Shown here in pieces: positions 1-5,671 of a stretch of DNA of 8,572 nt (its first letter is position 1; each line of letters starts with the position of its first letter). The notes beneath the pieces are model-generated. The model saw only the letters and a program-made list of their open reading frames with translations, was not told the DNA's origin and did not search any database. Position numbers and translations under genes: made by a program. Source of the DNA: Clostridia bacterium (GTDB taxonomy: Bacteria > Aerophobota > Aerophobia > Aerophobales > AE-B3A); assembly GCA_009618505.1 (NCBI GenBank), contig WJOQ01000008.1:1-8572 (forward strand), in the 5' to 3' direction.

Positions 1-326
1 TGAAAACCTGGCTTTAGGTTGTCTAGGATAGATGAGAATACAATCAATTTTATGGATATAGAGATGATCTATACAAACTTTATTAAATTTATGATGGATT
101 ATGTCTGCTATTACCTGTTGATATCCTTAAGCATAATCAGGGATACTAGTCTTACCAGAAGAATTAAAAAGAATAAAGGTGCAATGTTTATATCATTTGT
201 CAAAGCTTATGCCAGAAAAATATAGATGCATTAATAATCTGGATTTTTTCTTCTGAAAATATTTCAGTATTATATCGATTCTCAACCCTATCGTAGATAT
301 TTATAAAAATCTTTACAAAAACTTTC
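1..326. other. Upstream region without a supported gene
   Basis: I see no convincing gene here. A 68-codon open frame begins at a TTG at position 19, but it has no ribosome-binding site and an unremarkable composition, and I recognise no family. A weak short inverted repeat (AACCT at 5-9, AGGTT at 16-20) could belong to the tail of a gene left of the window. A 6-bp inverted repeat, CTGAAA (253-258) and TTTCAG (262-267) around ATA, lies about 60 bp before the promoter. It may be a regulator site, but nothing identifies its partner. The rest is AT-rich spacer. Confidence 0.5.
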
Positions 327-355
327 TTGACAGATATTATTTAATATTATAGTAT
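327..355 (+). promoter_or_regulatory. Sigma-70-type promoter for the repressor and probably the whole operon
   Basis: A perfect -35 box TTGACA (327-332) is followed after 17 bp by TAGTAT (350-355), a 4/6 match to the -10 consensus. TATGAT at 353-358 is a better box but would need a 20-bp spacer. Transcription would begin near 362, giving a leader of about 45 nt before the repressor ATG. I found no comparably good promoter directly upstream of the binding-protein gene, so this may drive the entire cluster. Confidence 0.7.
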
Positions 356-368
356 GATAGCAGTGTCA

Positions 369-380
369 GATAACGGTATC
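369..380. promoter_or_regulatory. Candidate LacI-family operator
   Basis: GATAACGGTATC is an imperfect palindrome (GATA-N4-TATC, 5 of 6 base pairs symmetric) centred on CG, as is typical of LacI-family operators. It lies just downstream of the predicted transcription start and before the repressor gene, the position expected for autorepression. I saw no second clear copy in the other intergenic gaps. That the neighbouring repressor binds it is inferred from position and symmetry only. Confidence 0.55.
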
Positions 381-405
381 ATAACAAATTTTGTTTAATA
401 AAGAT

Positions 406-1413
406 ATGGATAGAATTACATTAGAAGATATTGCAAAAAAAAGCGGGGTTTCTATAAAAACAGTATCCAGGGTGCTTAATAATGAAAAATATGTGCAGGA
501 AAAGACAAGAAAAAATATATTAAAAATCATTAAGGAACTGAATTATATTCCCAGCAGAGTTGCAAGAAGCTTATCGAAAGGCCAGACTAAAAATATAGGA
601 TTTATTATACCTGATATAACCAACCCCTTCTTTCCAGAAATAGTTAAGGGTGCATCTGATTTATTATTTTCTAAGGATTATTATGTTCATTTATGTAATT
701 CAGATAATGATCCCAAGAAAGAAGAAATATATATTAAAGACTTACAATCAATGTGGGTTGACGGAATTATTATTGCACCTTCTGATACAGAAAACAGAAA
801 TATTAAAATATTCAATTCAATTGCATCTCCATTTATAGTAGTTGACAGGGAGATTGAAGGCTTAAAGAAAGATTTGATTGTTGTTAATAACAAAAAAAGT
901 GCATATGAAGCCGTCAGCTACTTGATCAGAAATGGGCATAAAAAGATTATACTTTTAAATGGCCCTAAGTATACTATTACAGCTCAAAATAGATTTATAG
1001 GCTGGAAGATGGCTCTGGAAGAGAAAGCTTTGTTTCGAGAAGAGTTTGCATTCTGGGGTAATTTTTCTATCGACTCGGGTTATGAAATGATGAAGAAAGT
1101 TTTTAATAATTTGGGTAAAGTTGATGCTGTTTTTGCCTGCAACGATCTTATTGCTTTAGGAGCTATACAGGCGATTGAAGAGAAAAAATACAAGATACCT
1201 AATGACGTATCTGTTATGGGTTTTGATGATATCTACTTAAGTAAGTTTTTAAAACCACCGCTTACTACAGTAAGGCAACCAATATATGAAATAGGAAAGA
1301 GGGCAGCTGAATTATTGCTTAGCAGGATTAGTAGCAAGGAAAAATTTATTCCTCAAAAAATAGTAATTGAAGGGAAATTAATAGTTAGAAGTTCTATATC
1401 TAAAAAGGATTAA
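406..1413 (+). CDS. rbsR: LacI-family transcriptional repressor, RbsR-like
   Basis: The 335-residue protein has the full LacI/GalR layout. An N-terminal helix-turn-helix (residues 5-25, TLEDIAKKSGVSIKTVSRVL) is followed by a hinge helix with RVARSL at 51-56, including the DNA-intercalating Leu56, and then a periplasmic-binding-protein-like effector domain from about 62. Effector-pocket residues in order are N73, F75, F76 (TNPFF), D148 and R149 (VDREI), R196, N246 (CNDLIALG), D274 (GFDD) and Q291. These match the ribose-contacting positions of RbsB-type proteins, so a pentose effector is likely. I chose ATG 406 because MDRITLEDIAKKSGVS is the usual start for the family. A TTG at 391 in the same frame would add five residues. 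Neither has a clear Shine-Dalgarno sequence, so translation may be weak. It probably represses itself and the downstream genes through the site at 369-380. The rbsR name rests on context and pocket residues; a regulator for a related sugar is possible. Confidence 0.88.
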   Translation: MDRITLEDIAKKSGVSIKTVSRVLNNEKYVQEKTRKNILKIIKELNYIPSRVARSLSKGQTKNIGFIIPDITNPFFPEIVKGASDLLFSKDYYVHLCNSDNDPKKEEIYIKDLQSMWVDGIIIAPSDTENRNIKIFNSIASPFIVVDREIEGLKKDLIVVNNKKSAYEAVSYLIRNGHKKIILLNGPKYTITAQNRFIGWKMALEEKALFREEFAFWGNFSIDSGYEMMKKVFNNLGKVDAVFACNDLIALGAIQAIEEKKYKIPNDVSVMGFDDIYLSKFLKPPLTTVRQPIYEIGKRAAELLLSRISSKEKFIPQKIVIEGKLIVRSSISKKD

Positions 1414-1414
1414 A

Positions 1415-1510
1415 ATGAAGAAAGTAACTGTTGTGGGAAGTTTAAATATCGATCATGTTTTAAAAGTAGAGAAGCTACCATTAAAAGGAGAAACAATATA
1501 TAGATATTAA
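1415..1510 (+). pseudogene. Ribokinase remnant (N-terminal 31 codons only)
   Basis: Immediately after the repressor stop (1-nt gap), with AAAGGA 5 nt upstream, an ATG opens a frame whose product begins MKKVTVVGSLNIDHVLKVEK and continues LPLKGETIYRY before TAA. This is the N-terminus of a PfkB-family ribokinase: the GS-NID strand and the LP..GETI motif match the intact ribokinase at 6751 (about 14 identities over 27 positions). A complete ribokinase has about 300 residues, and here the substrate and ATP sites are missing. After the stop the same frame stays open to 1648 and begins with KMGKGF, which could be a decayed copy of the PGGKGANQ motif with a small deletion; that part is speculative. 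The nucleotide sequence differs clearly from the intact copy, so this is not a recent duplication. It most likely marks an ancestral rbsR-rbsK gene pair broken by rearrangement. Confidence 0.72.
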
Positions 1511-1558
1511 AAAATGGGTAAGGGATTTAAGAAGGTGATTTTTGAGTATATTAATAAC

Positions 1559-1576
1559 AATATAAGGAATATAAGG
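1559..1576. repeat. Tandem 9-bp direct repeat
   Basis: AATATAAGG occurs twice in immediate succession (1559-1567 and 1568-1576) in the leader before the binding-protein gene. It is short and could be chance slippage in AT-rich DNA. It could also be a small binding site, but nothing in the sequence decides this. Confidence 0.4.
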
Positions 1577-1582
1577 GATAAA

Positions 1583-1648
1583 AAAGGAGGTGATACAATC
1601 AAAAATTTAAGTAGATTTATAAACAAAAGACAAAAAAGGAGAGTGTAA
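1583..1648 (+). promoter_or_regulatory. Perfect Shine-Dalgarno with no ATG; possible decayed or leader ORF
   Basis: AAAGGAGGTGAT (1583-1594) is a 12-nt match to the anti-Shine-Dalgarno end of 16S rRNA, yet no ATG, GTG or TTG start lies at a usable distance. At the right spacing (7 nt after GGAGG) sits ATC (1598-1600), opening 16 codons that read IKNLSRFINKRQKRRV and stop at 1646-1648, two bases before the binding-protein ATG. It could be a leader peptide using a rare ATC start, a gene start destroyed by mutation, or a standby ribosome site. A basic peptide ending next to the next gene would allow translational coupling, but this is inference. Confidence 0.4.
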
Positions 1649-1650
1649 AA

Positions 1651-2670
1651 ATGAAAAAGTCATTAATATGGCTAGTAACACTGATGTTGGTTGCAACTTT
1701 TTCTTTAGTTGGTTGTAAAGCAGCTGAAGTAGCTGTAGAAGAAGAAACACCGGCAGTAGCAGAAAAAGAGGAAGTAGTTGAAGAGGAAGAAGTAACTCCT
1801 GCTGAAGAGATTAAAACGATAGCCGTAATTGTACCGCCGGTGGAGAATCCCTTCTTTGGAACTATGCAAGAGATAGCGGCAGCCAAAGCTGAGGAGCTGG
1901 GTTACAATACAGTTAAGCTAGTCCACGATGACGATGCCAATAGACAGCTGGAGCAGTTCGAGACCGTTATTGCCCAGGGTGTAGCAGCTATCATACTAGA
2001 TAACGCCGGGGCTGAAGCTACAGTGGCAGCGGTTCGGAAAGCAAAGGATGCTGGTATCGGCTGTTTCCTGGTAGACAGAGAAATCACCGAGGAAGGTGTA
2101 GCAGTATCCCAGATTATATCCAACAACTACCAGGGTGCCACCATCCTGGCAGAGTACTTCGCAGAGTTAATGGATGAGGAAGGAACATATGTCGAGCTAA
2201 CAGGGAGAGATACTGATACTAATGCTCATATCCGTAACGAGGGTTATCATGACGTACTCGACCAAATTGTGGGTATGGAAATGGTGGCCGTGCAAACAGC
2301 CAACTGGAGTCAGACAGAGGGTTACACTGTAATGGAGACTCTCCTGCAGCAAAACCCAGGTATCAAGGGTGTAATCTGCGGTAATGACACTATGGCCCTA
2401 GGTGCTCAGGCTGCCCTTCTGACAGCTGATAGAGCTGATGTAATTTGTGTTGGATTTGATGGCAGTGACGAAGCTATTGAGTCTATTATGAAGGGTGAAC
2501 TAAAAGCTACAGCGCTACAGCCTGTGGCTGAGATGGCTTTGCAGGCTGCTATCCAAGCTGACGAGTGGATTAGGACTGGTAGCACAGGCAAACCAGAGAA
2601 GCAGTCTATTGATATGGTGTTGCTTACCCCAGAGAATGCTGACCAATATGAGGGTTATGCACCTAAGTAA
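1651..2670 (+). CDS. rbsB: Ribose-type sugar-binding lipoprotein of an ABC transporter
   Basis: This 339-residue solute-binding protein (Peripla_BP_4 type, RbsB-like) captures sugar outside the membrane and delivers it to the permease encoded at 5672. The N-terminus is a lipoprotein signal (MKKSLIWLVTLMLVATFSLV) with lipobox LVGC and lipidated Cys22. Residues 23-53 form a low-complexity acidic tether rich in Val and Glu, and the two-lobed binding domain runs from about 56. Aligned by eye to E. coli RbsB, all nine ribose-contacting residues are kept: N66, F68, F69 (ENPFF), D142, R143 (VDREI), R195, N245 (GNDTMALG), D270 (GFDGSD) and Q290. This supports D-ribose or a close analogue; erythritol- or allose-type proteins share much of the fold and remain possible. 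The Shine-Dalgarno AAAAGGAG ends 9 nt before the ATG. Base composition rises from AT-rich at the signal and tether to more GC-rich in the binding domain. A long 3' hairpin follows the gene. Confidence 0.9.
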   Translation: MKKSLIWLVTLMLVATFSLVGCKAAEVAVEEETPAVAEKEEVVEEEEVTPAEEIKTIAVIVPPVENPFFGTMQEIAAAKAEELGYNTVKLVHDDDANRQLEQFETVIAQGVAAIILDNAGAEATVAAVRKAKDAGIGCFLVDREITEEGVAVSQIISNNYQGATILAEYFAELMDEEGTYVELTGRDTDTNAHIRNEGYHDVLDQIVGMEMVAVQTANWSQTEGYTVMETLLQQNPGIKGVICGNDTMALGAQAALLTADRADVICVGFDGSDEAIESIMKGELKATALQPVAEMALQAAIQADEWIRTGSTGKPEKQSIDMVLLTPENADQYEGYAPK

Positions 2671-2691
2671 TAGAAGAAATAGGAATTTCTG

Positions 2692-2741
2692 AAAGGTGGA
2701 GGTGGCTTTAAGCAATAATGTTTGAACTACCTCCACCCTTT
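2692..2741 (+). terminator. Long intercistronic hairpin after the binding-protein gene
   Basis: GGTGGAGGT (2695-2703) pairs perfectly with ACCTCCACC (2729-2737). Outside it, AAA pairs with TTT across one bulged C (2738). Inside it the stem can continue through GG/CT and a 7-bp arm with two G-U pairs (2707-2713 with 2720-2726), closing on a 6-nt AATAAT loop. No T-run follows, so it is not a standard intrinsic terminator. It more likely works as a 3' stabiliser or partial attenuator, leaving more binding-protein mRNA than mRNA for the downstream membrane genes, as is known for other binding-protein operons. Confidence 0.65.
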
Positions 2742-2770
2742 GTGAGTAATTATCGAGGAGAGAAGGCAAT

Positions 2771-3175
2771 ATGAAGAAGATTGGCATTATAAACTTTCCA
2801 ATATCTGCGGCTATTGCCAGCTTGGGTCACAATGACACACTGACAATTGTTGATGCTGGTTTCCCAATTCCCTCAACGACCAAGCGAATTGATATAACGT
2901 TGGCACCAGGAGTGCCAGCATTCTTGCAAACATTGGAGGTTGTATTAAATGAATTATTTGTTGAACGAGCCATTGTGGCCGAAGAAATTCTAAGTTATAG
3001 TCCCCATATATACAAAGGTATTCAGAAGTTACTTCTGAATGCACCAATTGATATGATTAAACATACTGAATTTAAGCAAAAGACACAAACAACCAGAGCA
3101 ATAATTCGCACAGCCGAATTCACTCCCTATGCAAATATTATCTTAGTAGCAGGAGCGTGGGGTTTCAAGCTTTAG
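2771..3175 (+). CDS. rbsD: D-ribose pyranase
   Basis: The 134-residue cytoplasmic protein belongs to the RbsD/FucU mutarotase family, which converts beta-D-ribopyranose to the furanose form that ribokinase can use. The length matches the family (131-139 residues). The start MKKIGIINFPISAAIASLGH and the segment DTLTIVDAGFPIP are diagnostic. The known active-site positions are present in B. subtilis RbsD numbering: H20, D28, H98, K102, Y120 and N122, the last two within TPYANIILVAGAWGF. The ATG at 2771 is preceded by AGGAG (10-nt spacing) and by AAGG (4-nt spacing). The pyranase is the strongest single indication that the imported sugar is an aldopentose such as ribose, because polyol transporters have no need of it. 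FucU (L-fucose mutarotase) is related but usually differs in length and context. Confidence 0.95.
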   Translation: MKKIGIINFPISAAIASLGHNDTLTIVDAGFPIPSTTKRIDITLAPGVPAFLQTLEVVLNELFVERAIVAEEILSYSPHIYKGIQKLLLNAPIDMIKHTEFKQKTQTTRAIIRTAEFTPYANIILVAGAWGFKL

Positions 3176-3209
3176 GTGTGAAATCATTGCTAGACGGGAA
3201 GTGGAGGTA

Positions 3210-3239
3210 TTGATAAGAGTAATATTTTTTAAATAAAAT
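3210..3239 (+). promoter_or_regulatory. Possible internal promoter in the rbsD-DUF2291 gap
   Basis: TTGATA (3210-3215) and TAAAAT (3234-3239), each a 5/6 consensus match, are separated by 18 bp. They lie in the 174-bp AT-rich gap that separates rbsD from the DUF2291 gene, the widest gap within the transport module. The surrounding sequence is so AT-rich that chance matches are expected, so this is only a candidate for separate expression of the membrane components. Confidence 0.3.
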
Positions 3240-3349
3240 TTTTAATTTAATTATATATAGGAACGAATGGGTGGATGATGAAGTGTGTAATTTATTAACT
3301 AAAAAAACCATTAATCAAGTCCTATATGCCAAGAATAAGAGGTAAAACT

Positions 3350-4069
3350 ATGAAACACAAGAAGAGCTTGGCTATTGCTATAGTGGTCATTGTCTGTATT
3401 GGTCTGGCTACCGTGTCATGGATTTATGGCTTTACCGTTGTCTCAACTGAAGAAGCAGGAGAGACAAGTGGATGGGCACACGACGTAGGCTTCGACGAAG
3501 TAGCATACGTAGATGAGATATGGGAAAGTAAAGTCATCCCTACTATTTTAGAAGAGGCAAATGAACTGCCTACTGTACTAAAGGATATGGTACCTGATGA
3601 GGATGGGTTTATGCAAAAGGAAGAATTGATCCCAATTGCTGAGGAATATGGCCTGATCACTGTGGGTGAAGCTCATGTGTATATGGTTAAGGGACAGGGC
3701 AAGATAGTTGATGTTGATACCGAGTCCAGCGCTGGGACACTTGAACTCTCACTTAATGGATATACAGGTCCTATCAAGATCAAATTTTATATTGGTCCAC
3801 GAATTCCTAGTGACGAGAGTTCGGTGCGAGATGCCGTAGGCTTTATCAATTTTGGAGATTTCAGAGAACAAACCGAGTATTGCAAAGTCGGTACTGAAAT
3901 CAACAAGCGCAGCATGATTCAAGTTGACCTTCCAACTGACAAAGATAGTTTGCAAGGTAAAACGATTAGTTTTTATGGGGCATTTACAATCCGGACATTC
4001 AACTTGGTTAAAATTGAACTGGAGGAGATTAAAATCGTCCCAATCCAAATAGATATTGTGGAGGTGTAA
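3350..4069 (+). CDS. DUF2291-family membrane-anchored protein of a sugar ABC operon
   Basis: The 239-residue protein starts with a positively charged MKHKK and one hydrophobic segment (about residues 6-27), followed by an extracytoplasmic domain. Cys16 lies inside the hydrophobic stretch but lacks a good lipobox (VIVC), so a signal anchor is more likely than lipidation. Recognisable DUF2291 features are FDEVAYVDEIWESKVIPTI (48-66), VYMVKGQGKIVDVDTES (110-126), the GFINFGDFREQTEY block (164-177) and a terminal GKTISFYGAFT block (203-213). The family is known to travel with ribose/erythritol-type ABC transporters, but its function is unknown to me. Possible roles are an accessory to the binding protein or an assembly factor for the permease. 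I chose ATG 3350 because AGAGGT precedes it by 7 nt; the upstream in-frame ATG at 3326 adds eight residues and has no ribosome-binding site. Its stop lies 4 nt before the ATPase start, so the two are probably translationally coupled. Confidence 0.82.
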   Translation: MKHKKSLAIAIVVIVCIGLATVSWIYGFTVVSTEEAGETSGWAHDVGFDEVAYVDEIWESKVIPTILEEANELPTVLKDMVPDEDGFMQKEELIPIAEEYGLITVGEAHVYMVKGQGKIVDVDTESSAGTLELSLNGYTGPIKIKFYIGPRIPSDESSVRDAVGFINFGDFREQTEYCKVGTEINKRSMIQVDLPTDKDSLQGKTISFYGAFTIRTFNLVKIELEEIKIVPIQIDIVEV

Positions 4070-4073
4070 TACA

Positions 4074-5657
4074 ATGACTGAACAATCCATTGTTAGTAAA
4101 TCTGCTGCAGTGCCTGTGTCTGGTCCCAATGGTGATGTGATCCTACGTACCGAGAGTATTACTAAGGTGTTCCCTGGCACTGTAGCGTTGGATCAGGTGG
4201 ATTACAATATATATAAGGGCAAGATCAACGCCCTAGTTGGGGAGAACGGAGCTGGTAAGTCAACATTAATGAAAATACTGGTTGGTAATGAACAAAGTAC
4301 AAAGGGGAGAGTCATCTTAGAGGGAGAAGAAATCCATGTAAGGTCACCTCAGGATGCAATGCGCTATGGGATTGGCATCATCTACCAAGAACTTGATTTG
4401 TGCCCCAACATGAGTATAACTGAGAACATTTTCCTGGCGCGTGAAGCCATTCGTCGTGGCATAATTGATAAGAGAACTCAGCAACAACGCACACGCGAGT
4501 TAATCCAGCGCCTGGAACACAAAATTGACCCAAACACCTTGGTGAGTAACCTGCGCATTGGCGAGCAGCAGATTGTGACAATTGCCAAGGCGCTGGCACA
4601 AGATACACGCATTCTGGTTATGGATGAGCCTACCTCGGCATTGAGTACTACTGAAGTCGAAGTGCTTTTTCGCGTCATTCACGAGCTTAAGTCACATGGA
4701 ATTACAATAGTCTACATTTCACACAAATTGGACGAAGTACTGCAAATTGGTGATTGCATTACTGTGCTGCGCGATGGACGCATGGTAGCTGAAGAAGCTG
4801 TAAAAAATATCGATCTGCACTGGGTTATTGAAAAGATGATAGGTAGGGAACTAGAGGCGCTGTTCACACGTAAGAGGCACGAGATTGGTAAAGTGCTGCT
4901 TCGGGTGGAGGACATAATCTTACCCAAGGTTGATGGAGGCTATTTGGTTAATCATGCCTCTTTCGAGTTGCATGAAGGTGAAATCCTGGGCATTTATGGT
5001 ATGAAGGGTGCCGGCAGGTCCGAGATGTTAGAATGCCTGATAGGCGCTAACCCGCGAGCGATTGGTAAAATCTGGCTTGGAGGTCAAGACATTGGGGGCA
5101 GTACGATATTGAAACGTATTCAGGCAGGACTTGTGTTGGTGCCGGAAGACCGACAGCGAGATGGTCTTGTGCTAACATTATCTGTTGCTCATAACATGAT
5201 TCTGGCTAGCTTGAAAAAATACCTCAACCGTTTTCGGTTGTTTCTGGTAGGGAGGAAAGAGAAGAAAGCTGTCAACTCCTTGATTAAGGAATTGTCTATC
5301 AGAGTCGCTGACCCTAGAAATCTCATCGTATCGCTCAGTGGCGGCAGCCAGCAGAAAGTTGTTATAGCTAAGGGGGTACTCACAAGTCCCAAGGTACTGA
5401 TGCTAGATGAACCGACGCGAGGCATCGACGTCGGCGCAAAACACGAAATCTTCGAAGTTATGGAAAGTTTAGCTACTAAAGGGTATGGAATCCTGTTCGT
5501 CTCATCTGAGTTAAAGGAGATTCTGGCAATGTCGGATAGTATCTTGGTAATGTCGAAAGGTACGATTACCGGTAGATTTACGAGAGAAGAGGTAACTGAA
5601 GCGAAGCTGGTTAATGCATCAGTTGTCGGCAATGAGTTAGCAAACAATAATAGATAG
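4074..5657 (+). CDS. rbsA: Sugar ABC transporter ATPase with two nucleotide-binding domains
   Basis: This 527-residue cytoplasmic ATPase of the RbsA/MglA/XylG family powers the permease encoded next. Domain 1 has Walker A GENGAGKST (56-64), Q-loop Q105, a signature-like LRIGEQQ (160-166), Walker B ILVMDEP (180-186) and switch H217. Domain 2 has the degenerate Walker A GMKGAGRSE (309-317), signature LSGGSQQKV (421-429), Walker B VLMLDEP (441-447) and Ser in place of the switch His (VSSEL). The degenerate second site is normal for this family and is not damage. An N-terminal tail of about 21 residues precedes the first strand, making the protein slightly longer than the usual ~500 residues. ATG 4074 is supported by GGAGGTG at 4060-4066. 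An in-frame TTG at 4056 would overlap the preceding gene and is less likely. The sequence is distinctly more GC-rich than the repressor gene. Confidence 0.93.
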   Translation: MTEQSIVSKSAAVPVSGPNGDVILRTESITKVFPGTVALDQVDYNIYKGKINALVGENGAGKSTLMKILVGNEQSTKGRVILEGEEIHVRSPQDAMRYGIGIIYQELDLCPNMSITENIFLAREAIRRGIIDKRTQQQRTRELIQRLEHKIDPNTLVSNLRIGEQQIVTIAKALAQDTRILVMDEPTSALSTTEVEVLFRVIHELKSHGITIVYISHKLDEVLQIGDCITVLRDGRMVAEEAVKNIDLHWVIEKMIGRELEALFTRKRHEIGKVLLRVEDIILPKVDGGYLVNHASFELHEGEILGIYGMKGAGRSEMLECLIGANPRAIGKIWLGGQDIGGSTILKRIQAGLVLVPEDRQRDGLVLTLSVAHNMILASLKKYLNRFRLFLVGRKEKKAVNSLIKELSIRVADPRNLIVSLSGGSQQKVVIAKGVLTSPKVLMLDEPTRGIDVGAKHEIFEVMESLATKGYGILFVSSELKEILAMSDSILVMSKGTITGRFTREEVTEAKLVNASVVGNELANNNR

Positions 5658-5671
5658 GAGATAAGTTAACA

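Noticed and set aside
19..225. 68-codon open frame at the left end
   Set aside because: TTG start without a ribosome-binding site, no recognisable family, AT-rich sequence where chance frames are common.
1446..1460. ATCGAT palindrome as a second operator
   Set aside because: It falls on the codons for the conserved NID motif of the ribokinase remnant and does not resemble the candidate site at 369-380.
1617..1886. Antisense open frame of 89 codons
   Set aside because: Its Ser/Thr/Ala-rich product is the mirror of the Val/Glu-rich tether of the binding protein on the other strand; it has no signal of its own.
3220..3252. T-rich stretch as an intrinsic terminator after rbsD
   Set aside because: No stable GC-rich stem lies directly before the T-run; the region is simply AT-rich.
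3749..4180. Antisense open frame of 143 codons across the DUF2291-ATPase junction
   Set aside because: It spans two well-supported sense genes, including a coupled start, and matches no family I recognise.
4998..5024. Degenerate Walker A in the second ATPase domain
   Set aside because: G-x-x-GAGR-S-E in place of GKS/T is normal for RbsA/MglA/XylG proteins, so it is not a sign of inactivation.
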